The translations under genes were made by a program, and so were the position numbers. From assembly GCA_023390115.1 (NCBI GenBank), contig JAEWDM010000023.1:62001-126000 (forward strand): a stretch of DNA of 64,000 nucleotides. Direction: 5' to 3'. Numbering within the stretch: position 1 is the first letter of the stretch; each line of letters opens with the position of its first letter. This document shows, piece after piece, positions 33,646-42,612 of this stretch. A model generated the notes under the pieces. The model made no database searches and had not been told where the DNA came from. It worked only from the letters and a program-made list of their open reading frames with translations. The DNA comes from Bacillota bacterium (GTDB lineage Bacteria; Bacillota; Clostridia; Acetivibrionales; DSM-27016).

Positions 33646-35058
33646 TTAATTTACAGGGATGCTGTCTATGATACCAAGCAGGTATTGCTTCATGATGGCA
33701 AAATCGACTGAATTTACCGCATTGTCGAGATTAAGATCCAGCACCCTATTGTATGTGCTTTCCGAATCCAGCAAATACCTCTTAAACTCCGCAAAGTCCG
33801 TAGAATTAACTTTTCCGTCACCGTTGCAGTCCCCATATACCAATTCTGGCTCATTTGACGCATATCTTATCATTCCGTCCGCAATTTCAGGGTATCTGAA
33901 CTGACAGGTTGCTCTGTCCAGCAAGCCGAATAATTCCCCGGTGCCTGTGAATGCATTGTTATCCCACCAGAAGCAGGTAATTCCTCTGGCCCTGGCCGTT
34001 GCAATGTAATAAGAAGAAAATTCTACTCTTGACTGCAGGTTGTCGCTCTTATTTCTTGCTCCAAACTCGCCGATTACTACCGGAATACCCTTGCTGGTAT
34101 ACTTATTGTATAAGGCATCCATAAAGCCTGTCACGCCGCTGGTGCTTGCTGTGTCGTTCACGCTCCAATAATCGGTACCTCCGTCGGCCTGAGACTGTAA
34201 TGCAAAATTATACGGCGTATATGCGTGTACAGAAACTATCAGCTTATTTTCGTTACCGGCAATGTCCGTCGGCAGCTTAAAGTATTGATTTATTGCTCCG
34301 TCTGAAGACGCACAATACCCGGGGCACATAAGGTACCTGCTCGCATTGTTGCCTCCCGTTGCGCGCACCGTATCAACAAACACCTGGTTTAAGGTATTTA
34401 TGGTATTTATAGAGTCGATTACATCGGCATTGTTCATGTCAATCCACCACTCATTTATATGGCCGACAAGGCGCGGCTCATTAACCGATTCAAAAATAAG
34501 ACGCTCATCATAGCCCGCAAACCTTTCGGCAAGCTGTGACCAGATAGAGGTCATATAGCGCCTGGAGTTCTCCAGATATGTGCTGCTTGGAAAATAATAA
34601 TCCTCATCAATATCATGATGAATATTTAAAATAACGTACATATCATTGTCAATACAATAATTTACTACTTCCTGCACACGGTTTAACCATGGCTGGCTGA
34701 TTTCAAAATCATTACCGCTTACGTGATTATGCCATGATACAGGAACACGAATCGCATTAAAGCCTTTTGCTTTTAATGCGTCTATCATTGCCTTAGTGGT
34801 ATACACACCGCACCATGCAGCCTCATACTGCATTTCGTCGGGAAGCCAGGTGCAGTCAATTGCATCAAATGTGTTGCCTAAATTCCATCCGATTTTTAAA
34901 TCTTCCACAAACTGCATTGCCTCATTATCAGGAGTATTATATTGCGTAAGATTCAGATCAGGGATCAACGAGCTTTCATCAGCATAAACACTACACATTG
35001 GCATAATCGCCATAAAAACCATTAAAATGCTCACTAGAAAAACCATAGTTTTTTTCAT
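33646..35058 (-). CDS. GH5 cellulase with type I dockerin (cellulosome subunit)
   Basis: The 470-residue secreted enzyme has a signal peptide (about 1-26), a GH5 catalytic domain at 45-400 and a dockerin at 405-466. Catalytic residues: acid/base E194 in FESVNEPRLVG and nucleophile E331 in VVIGEFGARNK; SWHNHV and NIHHDID are the conserved His positions. The dockerin has two Ca2+-binding repeats, GDCNGDGKVNSTDFAEFKRYLL and DLNLDNAVNSVDFAIMKQYLL (the first is canonical, the second has Leu-Asp-Asn in place of Gly-Asp-Gly). It would bind a cohesin on a scaffoldin. Endoglucanase is likely. It is monocistronic, and followed by the 45-nt repeat and a terminator. Confidence 0.93.
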   Translation of the reverse strand: MKKTMVFLVSILMVFMAIMPMCSVYADESSLIPDLNLTQYNTPDNEAMQFVEDLKIGWNLGNTFDAIDCTWLPDEMQYEAAWCGVYTTKAMIDALKAKGFNAIRVPVSWHNHVSGNDFEISQPWLNRVQEVVNYCIDNDMYVILNIHHDIDEDYYFPSSTYLENSRRYMTSIWSQLAERFAGYDERLIFESVNEPRLVGHINEWWIDMNNADVIDSINTINTLNQVFVDTVRATGGNNASRYLMCPGYCASSDGAINQYFKLPTDIAGNENKLIVSVHAYTPYNFALQSQADGGTDYWSVNDTASTSGVTGFMDALYNKYTSKGIPVVIGEFGARNKSDNLQSRVEFSSYYIATARARGITCFWWDNNAFTGTGELFGLLDRATCQFRYPEIADGMIRYASNEPELVYGDCNGDGKVNSTDFAEFKRYLLDSESTYNRVLDLNLDNAVNSVDFAIMKQYLLGIIDSIPVN

Positions 35059-35680
35059 TTAATTTGCCCCCCTTAATTTGGTCACAGCTAAAAAGCCATG
35101 CCACCTACAGTAACAGATATCCAAACGGTAAATTTTTTTATTCCAATTTATCCTTTGTAGATTTAAAATAAGACCAGTCGACGGCAATGTGGCATTTGCC
35201 AGGTTGATATAGGGAATCACAAAGCTTGTGTGCTGTATAGAAATAGGAAATGTATAATAGATATATCGACTTGTAGATGAAATAGATCTGCTGCAAATAT
35301 GAATTCAGTCCGGAGATAGAAATAGTAAAGCACCTGCTATATATTCAAGTTCTGACAAGTAATTTTGCGCCATGTTACCACATCGTAAATTCTTGTTGTA
35401 CTCTTGTCTTCACCTGCCTTTCGTCCCGGATACTTGTACCGGATTTCCTGTTATTTCCCGCACACAAGGCTTCCATTTCTTATATGCTATTGATAGTATA
35501 TCTTATTATGCCTTAATTTTCAAATATTTTTTCACGCTGTATCATATTCAATATAATACCGATAGCTTGAAATCTTATGCTTTACGTGATATACTGTCTA
35601 AAAATGATGTGATTGGAGTTGAAAAAGTGTTTAACCTTTCTTGCTGATTATTTATATAAAACATAATAAGGTAACAGGGC
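35059..35680. other. Long gap between cellulase and ABC-F genes
   Basis: About 620 bases without a convincing gene. A 91-codon open frame at 35372-35647 has no ribosome binding site and no recognisable domain. Expected contents are the divergent cellulase promoter and the 5' part of the ABC-F leader region. I see no tRNA or riboswitch. Confidence 0.5.
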
Positions 35681-35752
35681 ATGGAAACATTGCTTATTTT
35701 ATTATGCTTATGCAGGAAGGTTAATTATTTTTCACTCAGGGCACGTATATAA
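35681..35752 (+). CDS. Short leader ORF upstream of the ABC-F gene
   Basis: A 23-codon open frame, METLLILLCLCRKVN at the start, that ends in TAA 112 bases before the ABC-F start. Rich in Leu codons, it has the size and position of translated leader peptides that control ABC-F and other antibiotic-resistance genes by stalled ribosomes. The ribosome binding site is weak (AGG 10 bases upstream), so it may not be translated. Inference from position and the hairpin behind it. Confidence 0.4.
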   Translation: METLLILLCLCRKVNYFSLRARI

Positions 35753-35794
35753 TCGTCATACCCCTTGACAGGGTCTGGCTTTGCTAAACTATTT

Positions 35795-35832
35795 GAGCTG
35801 CAAGAATTAACTTTCTTGCAGCTTATTATTTT
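35795..35832 (+). promoter_or_regulatory. Attenuator-like hairpin before the ABC-F gene
   Basis: AGCTGCAAGAA (35796-35806) and TTCTTGCAGCT (35813-35823) form 11 pairs, followed by TATTATTTTTA, which is T-rich. It lies 34 bases before the ABC-F ribosome binding site, where termination would switch the gene off. TTGACA at 35765-35770 lies just upstream but its -10 region is poor. Together with the leader ORF it suggests transcription attenuation. Confidence 0.6.
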
Positions 35833-35864
35833 TACTTATTACCATTTTTTAGGAGGATAGAATT

Positions 35865-37343
35865 ATGTCTTTAATAAGCGTCACAAATCTGACCTTTAGC
35901 TATGACGGCAGCTATGATAATATATTTGAAAATGTAAGCTTTCAAATAGATACTGATTGGAAATTAGGATTTACAGGAAGAAACGGGAGGGGAAAGACAA
36001 CATTCCTTAATTTGCTGCTTGGTAAATACGAATATGGAGGTACTATTTCTTCAAACGCCGGCTTTGAATATTTTCCCTTTAAAGTAGAAAATAAGGATAA
36101 TATAACCATCGATGCAGTAAATAAAATTTTTCCTGAATATCTTCAATGGAAATTGATGCGTGAGCTTTCATTACTGGAAGTACCTGAGGATGCTTTGTAC
36201 CGCCCTTTTAAATCATTATCCAATGGAGAACAGACAAAGGTACTGCTTGCTGCTTTATTTCTTAAAGAAAATAGTTTTCTGCTGATTGATGAGCCGACCA
36301 ATCATCTCGATATCAACGCAAGAAAGCTTGTAAGCAAGTATCTTAATTCCAAAAGCGGTTTTATTCTGGTATCACACGACAGATCCTTTCTTGATAACTG
36401 TGTTGACCATATACTTTCAATCAATAGGTCAAATATAGAAATCCGGAAAGGCAACTTTTCAAGCTGGTGGGAAAACAAAAAAAGGCAGGACAGTTTTGAG
36501 CTTTCAGAAAACGAGAAGCTTAAGAAAGATATCAGCCGCTTGTCGGAGGCTGCAAGACGAACAAGCGGCTGGTCGGACAGGGTGGAAAAAACAAAAACAG
36601 GAACAACAAATTCCGGCTTAAAGCCGGATAGGGGCTATATCGGCCACAAAGCAGCCAAAATGATGAAACGCTCAAAGTCCATTGAAAGCAGGCAGCAGAA
36701 TGCTATTTATGAAAAATCCAAGCTTCTTAAAAATATTGAAAGCTCCGACAGCCTTAAGCTTTCTCAGCTTGCTTATCACAAAAACCAGCTTGTGGAGCTT
36801 GAGAATGTTTCAATTTTTCATGGAAGTAAAATGGCCTGTAGGGATATCAGCTTTACTATTGAACGGGGTGATCGAATTGCGCTTACAGGTAAAAACGGCT
36901 CAGGAAAATCAAGTATTATAAAGCTTATTCTTGGCGAGAATATGGATTACACAGGCACTTTCAGGAAAGGCAGCCAGCTTAAGATATCCTATGTCTCTCA
37001 GGATACATCATATCTCCAGGGCACTTTAACTGACTACGCTTTAAATAACGATATTGATGAAAGCCTCTTTAAAGCAATTTTAAGAAAGCTTGATTTTTCC
37101 AGAGAACAATTTGAAAAAGACATGGCATCCTTTAGCGGAGGGCAAAAGAAAAAGGTTCTTATCGCAAAAAGTCTTTGTGAGAAGGCTCATCTGCACGTCT
37201 GGGATGAACCGCTCAATTTTATTGATATCCTGTCCCGCATACAAATAGAAAGACTGCTTCTTGAATACTCACCGTCTTTACTGTTCGTAGAGCACGACAT
37301 TGAATTCTGCAAGAACATTGCAACAAAGAATTTCGAGCTTTAG
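35865..37343 (+). CDS. ABC-F ribosomal protection protein, Lsa/CplR-like
   Basis: The 492-residue protein has two ABC ATPase domains and no transmembrane segment, the ABC-F plan. First domain: Walker A GRNGRGKT (residues 38-45), signature LSNGEQTKVLLAA, Walker B LLIDEPTNHLD. A linker with basic helices (about 205-300) follows; this region reaches the peptidyl-transferase centre. Second domain: GKNGSGKSS, SFSGGQKKKVLIA, VWDEPLNFIDI. The wording of the N-terminus and linker (WKLGFTGRNGRGKTT, IGHKAAKMMKRSK) matches the Lsa group, known for lincosamide, pleuromutilin and streptogramin A resistance. AGGAGG precedes the ATG. Confidence 0.88.
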   Translation: MSLISVTNLTFSYDGSYDNIFENVSFQIDTDWKLGFTGRNGRGKTTFLNLLLGKYEYGGTISSNAGFEYFPFKVENKDNITIDAVNKIFPEYLQWKLMRELSLLEVPEDALYRPFKSLSNGEQTKVLLAALFLKENSFLLIDEPTNHLDINARKLVSKYLNSKSGFILVSHDRSFLDNCVDHILSINRSNIEIRKGNFSSWWENKKRQDSFELSENEKLKKDISRLSEAARRTSGWSDRVEKTKTGTTNSGLKPDRGYIGHKAAKMMKRSKSIESRQQNAIYEKSKLLKNIESSDSLKLSQLAYHKNQLVELENVSIFHGSKMACRDISFTIERGDRIALTGKNGSGKSSIIKLILGENMDYTGTFRKGSQLKISYVSQDTSYLQGTLTDYALNNDIDESLFKAILRKLDFSREQFEKDMASFSGGQKKKVLIAKSLCEKAHLHVWDEPLNFIDILSRIQIERLLLEYSPSLLFVEHDIEFCKNIATKNFEL

Positions 37344-37400
37344 CTCCACAATAAAGCTGTTTAATGCCATTACCGTATAACAGGCTTGCCTCTGAAATGC

Positions 37401-37437
37401 GAGGGCACCAGTGCCTTTACAAGATACCGGTGCCCTC
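37401..37437 (+). terminator. Hairpin downstream of the ABC-F gene
   Basis: GAGGGCACCAGT (37401-37412) and ACCGGTGCCCTC (37426-37437) pair over 12 bases with one mismatch. It lies 57 bases after the stop. There is no strong T run, so it may be a processed 3' end. The GGTGCCCT stem resembles the stem of the 45-nt repeat family, but the loop differs. Confidence 0.5.
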
Positions 37438-37650
37438 ATAATCTCAAATATAATAATTATATTAGAACTCTGAAATCATCCCAAGCAGGTACATCCCGAT
37501 TTTTTAAATCAAATTTATGAAATTCTGCTTTTCAATATACATAATGTACTTTTGACAACTCTCAGCTCCAAAAATTACAGTCGTTTCAGGAATATTAAGC
37601 ACCAAAGATTTGACATCCGCTTTACGGATAGCCTTCTCTCCAAAAAAATT
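37438..37650. other. Gap with a possible decayed frame
   Basis: Minus-strand codons from about 37640 to the stop at 37504-37506 read without interruption (…EKAIRKADVKSLVL…FGAESCQKYIMYIEK…) but there is no start codon or ribosome binding site. It could be a remnant of a gene lost after recombination or noise. Nothing else is seen here. Confidence 0.25.
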
Positions 37651-39165
37651 TTAAGGCAAATTAATTATGCTGTCTGCTTCCGAATCAAGCTTAAGCTCTT
37701 TATCTTTTAGTTTATCAATGATTTCATTTAACGCCTGCCGATCTCTCTCAAGTCCTGCAATCCTGCTTTCCAGCATTCTTTCGGTTTCAGACGGCGCGGC
37801 GCCTCCTGTGGCCTTCCTCACATTTACAAAGTTGACGGGGTCCAATGCCTTTTCAATCTCATGCGCGTCCATATCAATTTTGTACCCAAGTATTTCCTCC
37901 GATATCGAAGCTATAATTTGAGGGCTTATATCTTTTGCCTTCAAATTATTTTTATCCATATATCTGACTATGCCGCTGGTTATTTTGTGGCTGTGGCGGA
38001 AGGAAAGGCCTTTGTCCCTTACAAGAACATCCGCAAGCTCTGTCGCGGTGATAAAGCCTTCATGGGCTCTTTGGAGCAGTATATCCTTATTGACCCTTAG
38101 AGTACTGAAAACCGAGCTCAATACCTTTAACGCCCTTATTGTATACTTTATTGCATCATAAAGATGCGGCTGCAGCTGCTCCTCCGTGTCGACAATATCC
38201 CCAAAGGGTGTATTGTGAAGGACATCAAAAACGCATTTCGCTTCGGATATGGCCTTGCTTACGGCCGGCCGGGTCTGCTCCAGAGACGAAGGGTTTCTCT
38301 TTTGCGGCATAATGCTGCTTATCTGTACATATGGATCGGTAAGGTAAAAAACATTAAACTCCCGGGAGCAAAAATCAAGCGTGTCCTTCATAAACCTCGA
38401 CAGGCTGGTATTCATCACCATGATAACGGATGCACACTCCGTCAGGTAGTCACAGCCCGCGATACAGTCGTATGAGTTTTCCACAAGCCCCCCGAAGCCC
38501 AGCAGCTCACTTGTCCTGCCGCGGTTTATGGGAAATCCCGTGGTTGTTATTGCGACTGCCCCTAAGGGACTTCTGTTTACGGTATCCAGCATTTTTTCAA
38601 ACCGTCCGAAATCACGTGCCAGTGAGTCGTGAAATGCCAGAAAATAATGTGCCAGAGTGCTTGGCTGCGCCGGTTGGGTATGAGTATATGCCGGCATTAT
38701 CGTATGAGTATTTTCACCGGCTAAGGAAAGCAGCACCTGCCTAAATATATTCAGCATTTTCATTACTTCCAGAACCTTTTCCCTCAGGACCATACGGAAT
38801 TCACATATGTCTATATCATTACGGCTTCTGGCAATATGCAGCTTGCCTGCAACATCCTTTCCAACAAGGTTTTCCAGCTCATGCTCTATATTAAAAAACA
38901 AGTCCTCATATGAAGGATTATACTCCCATTTCTCCATATCCATTGTTTCAATCTTGTTAAGTCCCTCCAAAATATCCCTGGCTTCCTTATGCGTGATTAT
39001 TTTCTGCTCATACAGCATTACCGCGTGTGCCTTGCTTATTTGAACAAAAGGCTTCGCATAGTATTTCTTCTGAATATCAAAAATAGGCTTTAGCACATTG
39101 TCCTGAAATGTCTTTCCCGGGAAATGCTTTCCATCCATTTGTTCAACATATTCTCGCGTATACAT
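37651..39165 (-). CDS. ArgH-superfamily lyase (divergent argininosuccinate lyase-like)
   Basis: The 504-residue protein has the aspartase/fumarase fold: HIARSRNDIDICEFRM, YTHTQPAQPSTLAHYF, and the signature ISSIMPQKRNPSSLEQTRP. True ArgH has GSSxMPQKKN and, further on, NKDMQEDKEP. Here the signature starts with Ile and the latter region reads TPFGDIVDTEEQLQPHLYD, so the substrate pocket is altered. The position in a catabolic cluster, not with arg genes, also argues against arginine synthesis. It should cleave or form an amino- or amido-succinate or related C-N bond. The start follows GGAGGG; a ROK repressor ends 12 bases upstream. Confidence 0.75.
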   Translation of the reverse strand: MYTREYVEQMDGKHFPGKTFQDNVLKPIFDIQKKYYAKPFVQISKAHAVMLYEQKIITHKEARDILEGLNKIETMDMEKWEYNPSYEDLFFNIEHELENLVGKDVAGKLHIARSRNDIDICEFRMVLREKVLEVMKMLNIFRQVLLSLAGENTHTIMPAYTHTQPAQPSTLAHYFLAFHDSLARDFGRFEKMLDTVNRSPLGAVAITTTGFPINRGRTSELLGFGGLVENSYDCIAGCDYLTECASVIMVMNTSLSRFMKDTLDFCSREFNVFYLTDPYVQISSIMPQKRNPSSLEQTRPAVSKAISEAKCVFDVLHNTPFGDIVDTEEQLQPHLYDAIKYTIRALKVLSSVFSTLRVNKDILLQRAHEGFITATELADVLVRDKGLSFRHSHKITSGIVRYMDKNNLKAKDISPQIIASISEEILGYKIDMDAHEIEKALDPVNFVNVRKATGGAAPSETERMLESRIAGLERDRQALNEIIDKLKDKELKLDSEADSIINLP

Positions 39166-39176
39166 GGCATCCCTCC

Positions 39177-40319
39177 TCAATAAAAGCTAATTCCGCATTT
39201 GTTATGTATTACAGATGCGACACAGCCCATAACTCCGGCATCATCCCCAAGCCCCGACAGAAGTATTTCCGTTTTAACAGGAGTGAGCCTGGAAACCTCG
39301 CGCTTAATCGACAGCAGCAGGCCGAGGCCCGCCTTTGAAACTCCTCCCCCGAGTATGACCGCCTGGGGACTCAGTATACTTACAACATTGGCTATCCCCA
39401 TGCTTAGGTACTCCGCCATCTCATTAACAGCCTCTATAGCTGCTATGTCATTATTCGAGGCCCTGGCAAAAACATCCTTACAGCTCATATTCATCTTTTT
39501 TTCTATAGCACTTCCCGATGCCACGCTTTCGAAATAGCCGTACGAATCCAGCTCATATTTCTCCGTTTTCATAGCATCCCGGGACAAAATAATATATCCT
39601 ATTTCGCCTCCGGTGTAGTTATTTCCCCTGTATATCTTATTGTCAATAATTATTCCGCTGCCTATACCGTCTCCGATTGATATAAATACAAAATTACTGT
39701 AGTCCGCACCCACACCCAGCCATTTCTCTCCGAATACCGCCATATTGACATCATTGTCAACAAAAACGTCCAGCTCAAACCTTTTTGAGAGAATATCCCT
39801 TATAGGATAGTCCACCCAATTCAGCTTGGGCACAAACATGGCAATGCCGTTTTCAATATCGGTAATACCGGGCACACCGACACCGATACCAATTAATTTG
39901 TCATCAAGGCCAAGAGTGTTAACCATATCCTTTACAGCTTCAATAATATATAATAAATAGCTATCCCCATCACAGTCTCTGGCTTGTATAACTTCCTTCT
40001 TCATAATCCTGCCCGACAAATCAGATATGACACATGTACTTTTAAAGGTGCCTATATCAATACCTGCAACATACCCGGCAGATGGGTTAAACACCAGAGA
40101 AATAGGCTTTCTTCCCCCTTGCCTTGTGGAAGAGCCCTCTCCCATTTCCATTATAATATTCTCACTCAGCAATTCCTCTACGATTGATGACACTGTCGAT
40201 TTGCTCAAGTTTGTGAGCGTAGAAATTGCGGCTCTGGAAATCGCCTTTTTTTTTACTATTAAAGAAAGGACTGCTTTTTTATTCATTAATTTTATATATT
40301 CAGGTGTACCCTTTTCCAT
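39177..40319 (-). CDS. ROK-family transcriptional repressor
   Basis: The 380-residue protein has an N-terminal winged helix (LSLIVKKKAISRAAISTLTNLSKSTVSSIV) and a ROK domain (GYVAGIDIGTFKSTCVI, VFVDNDVNMAVFGEKWLG, ISIGDGIGSGIII). It lacks the ROK Zn motif CxCGxxGC; the segment reads GGEIGYIILSRDAMK and then GYFESVASGSAI. The local kinase at 46.1 kb shows the same loss. It is probably a sugar-sensing repressor of the surrounding catabolic genes. AAAGGAG precedes the ATG; the argH-like gene begins 12 bases after its stop. Confidence 0.85.
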   Translation of the reverse strand: MEKGTPEYIKLMNKKAVLSLIVKKKAISRAAISTLTNLSKSTVSSIVEELLSENIIMEMGEGSSTRQGGRKPISLVFNPSAGYVAGIDIGTFKSTCVISDLSGRIMKKEVIQARDCDGDSYLLYIIEAVKDMVNTLGLDDKLIGIGVGVPGITDIENGIAMFVPKLNWVDYPIRDILSKRFELDVFVDNDVNMAVFGEKWLGVGADYSNFVFISIGDGIGSGIIIDNKIYRGNNYTGGEIGYIILSRDAMKTEKYELDSYGYFESVASGSAIEKKMNMSCKDVFARASNNDIAAIEAVNEMAEYLSMGIANVVSILSPQAVILGGGVSKAGLGLLLSIKREVSRLTPVKTEILLSGLGDDAGVMGCVASVIHNKCGISFY

Positions 40320-40398
40320 ATCAAACGCTCCTTTGAGTTCTCTTTACTATACACCTAATCATTATATACCATTATTTATATTTTTTTCTGATCTTTTT

Positions 40399-41658
40399 TC
40401 AAAATTCCTTTTGCTCATTCAGTATCTTAAGCATTATATTGTCCGCTTCCGTCATACCTTCATTATTTATAAGACCGATATTTTTTATATTTTTATCTAT
40501 ATTGCCGGTAATAATTCCTCTGCCCTGCCGGATTCCCAGATGCTTTGCAGCCATATACCCGCTCATTACACCGCACTCGGCGGCAAATCCAACCTTAAAC
40601 GCACAGCTTTCCTTTGCCCCATCGCAAAGTATGCCCCCAATACTTCCTATTACTGTATCCACCGCATTTTCCACCTCTTTATATCCTCCGCCCAGCAGGT
40701 ATGCCGTAGCCGCAGCAGCTCCTGCCGCACCCGCTACAGACGTTCCGCACATTACCGTAAGCCGGTTCATTTGGCTTTTAATGTATATGGCAGTCAGCAT
40801 TGACAGGCATTGCGCCTTTGCCCTTTTCCGGGGGTCCTCCTTACGTGCGTCACATACCGCGGATACCGCAAGCATGGCTGCTATTCCAAGGTTTCCGCTC
40901 CCTGCCAGGCTGGCGACAAGCACCTTCTCTCCCGACATTCTCATCTTGCTGGCATGGAGTACATAAATACGGGCCATATCCGCCATATCGCTTATTGAGA
41001 TGTCCTTCATTCGCAAGAGCCTTTTCAGATACAGCTTTAATTCCTCAGATAAGCCGGCTTCAGCCGCTTCCCTGTTAATCCTCTCATATTCAAGAATACT
41101 GCTTCCGTCAAAATCCTCCGTCGCCGATAAAAACAGCTCTTCAAAGCTCCAGTCCCGGCACATATTATTGCCGGAGGCAGCTTTTGGCTCACAGTGATAC
41201 AGAATCTGATTATCCCTTTCCATATGGCATATAAAATCATAGTCCCCTTTAATTACAACGGTAGCATTTGAAACGCCGCTGCTGCACGTTACACTTATGT
41301 ACAACGGCTCATCTGTATCCGAACACCTGACTGATACCGGGACGCTTTTTGCCATGTCTTCAAGCCTCTCCAGCATATCGCTGTCAACACCGGCTAATAC
41401 CGTCAGCTTCATTTCGGGTCTTTTAACCAGAGCGCCCAGCAACGCCGCCAGTTCAACACCGCATTTTTTTACAATGGGAATGTGTACAAACAGGGCATTC
41501 TTATAAATGCTTCTGCTGAGAACAACATCAATGCTCTTTGGCTCATCCACAAGCAGATGAGCAGCCTTGGCAGCGGCATATGCCACTGCTCCGGGGTCTG
41601 TACATCCCATGGTCATTTTTACTTCTCCGTTAATAGCCATATCCTGTTTTAATGTCAT
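40399..41658 (-). CDS. CyuA/UPF0597-like iron-sulfur lyase (serine dehydratase alpha-like)
   Basis: The 419-residue protein resembles the L-serine dehydratase alpha/L-cysteine desulfidase group, enzymes with a [4Fe-4S] cluster. Seen are TMGCTDPGAVAYAAAKA (C19), GSGNLGIAAMLAVSAVC, CGTSVAGAAGAAAATAYLLGGG and CDGAKESCAFKVGFAAECGVMSGYMA. It would deaminate a short 2-amino-3-substituted acid to a keto acid and ammonia. The start overlaps the amidohydrolase stop by 4 bases, indicating coupled translation. Its role in the cluster probably follows release of an amino acid. Confidence 0.78.
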   Translation of the reverse strand: MTLKQDMAINGEVKMTMGCTDPGAVAYAAAKAAHLLVDEPKSIDVVLSRSIYKNALFVHIPIVKKCGVELAALLGALVKRPEMKLTVLAGVDSDMLERLEDMAKSVPVSVRCSDTDEPLYISVTCSSGVSNATVVIKGDYDFICHMERDNQILYHCEPKAASGNNMCRDWSFEELFLSATEDFDGSSILEYERINREAAEAGLSEELKLYLKRLLRMKDISISDMADMARIYVLHASKMRMSGEKVLVASLAGSGNLGIAAMLAVSAVCDARKEDPRKRAKAQCLSMLTAIYIKSQMNRLTVMCGTSVAGAAGAAAATAYLLGGGYKEVENAVDTVIGSIGGILCDGAKESCAFKVGFAAECGVMSGYMAAKHLGIRQGRGIITGNIDKNIKNIGLINNEGMTEADNIMLKILNEQKEF

Positions 41659-42602
41659 TGGCGTTCCTCCAGCTTAAGCAGACCGGCAATGTTATCCTTA
41701 AATATCATTCTTATTTCCTCATGGCTCATTCCCAATTCTACACAATCTCTTATCTGCTCATCATAATACTGCTTAACAAACCCGCGCGGGAACCACTCGG
41801 AATCGGTACCGAAAATTATTCGTCCGGGCCCTATGGTCTCATAGTATTTTCGGAACAAATCCTTTATTGTGAGGGGATAGGGCATCCACCTTACCCACTG
41901 GTTGCTGCCTGAGGTATCCACATAAATGTTAGGGCAAACCCATGAGAGCTGGAGCAACTCCTGTGGATATCCGCAGCCGAAATGGGGTATTATAAACGGT
42001 ATATCGGGATGAGCGCGCGCGACATCATGCATTATCATCGGATTTATGTTTACATGCCTTGCAACTCCCCCGGCAGCCCCAAGTATTCCAAAGTGTATCA
42101 GGACAGGTATTTGATGCCTTTCCGCCACCCTCCAGACAGCATTAAGCGATTGGTCGTCCATCCTGCCGTCCAAGCCTGGCGCAATAATTTTATATCCCTT
42201 AAGCCCCTGACGCAATACAGCCTCTTCCAGCCTGTGAGGCGCATCCGGATCAAATGGATTGTGGTGCGCATAGCCTGTAAATTTCTCAGGCTGCCGCTGC
42301 ACAATTGTACTTAAGACCTCATTTCCCCCTCCGGTAACAAACACCAGCCGCTCAATATTGTACTTTTCAATTTCTGCAATCCACTTATCACAGGCTTCGC
42401 TTATATCGCCTGCGGGCTCACGCTCAGGAAAGCCCCACGCCTGTGACCATTTTTCCTTCTGATACCTGTTTTTAGCCTGAAGCTTAAGCCACTTTTCTTT
42501 TCCGTAGCTGTCAACATATCTTTTTTCTATTCCTGAAATATCATAATCCTTAACCTCAAAATGAACATGCGAATCAATCAGCTTAAAATCAAAATTCATC
42601 AT
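41655..42602 (-). CDS. Amidohydrolase (amidohydrolase_2 family)
   Basis: The 315-residue TIM barrel has metal ligands in DSHVHF, a KGYKIIAPGLDG loop near the carbamylated-Lys position, VLIHFG, IIPHFGCGYPQE and the catalytic Asp in FGTDSEWFPRG. Members of this family decarboxylate or hydrolyse C-N and C-C bonds of cyclic acids, lactones or amides. I chose the ATG at 42602, with GGGGG six bases upstream. It follows permease genes by 10 bases and overlaps the CyuA-like gene by 4 bases. Confidence 0.82.
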   Translation of the reverse strand: MMNFDFKLIDSHVHFEVKDYDISGIEKRYVDSYGKEKWLKLQAKNRYQKEKWSQAWGFPEREPAGDISEACDKWIAEIEKYNIERLVFVTGGGNEVLSTIVQRQPEKFTGYAHHNPFDPDAPHRLEEAVLRQGLKGYKIIAPGLDGRMDDQSLNAVWRVAERHQIPVLIHFGILGAAGGVARHVNINPMIMHDVARAHPDIPFIIPHFGCGYPQELLQLSWVCPNIYVDTSGSNQWVRWMPYPLTIKDLFRKYYETIGPGRIIFGTDSEWFPRGFVKQYYDEQIRDCVELGMSHEEIRMIFKDNIAGLLKLEERQ

Positions 42603-42612
42603 TTTCATCCCC

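Noticed and set aside
35372..35647. 91-codon open frame between the cellulase and the ABC-F gene
   Set aside because: No ribosome binding site, unusual composition rich in Tyr, Phe and Ser, and no recognisable domain; treated as non-coding leader sequence.
35765..35794. Promoter for the ABC-F gene starting at TTGACA
   Set aside because: The -10 region (ACTATT or CTATTT) is poor and transcription from it would bypass the leader ORF; left open and not listed as a promoter.
37504..37640. Open minus-strand stretch past the argH-like gene
   Set aside because: No start codon or ribosome binding site and no recognisable family; could be a fossil but is too short to claim.
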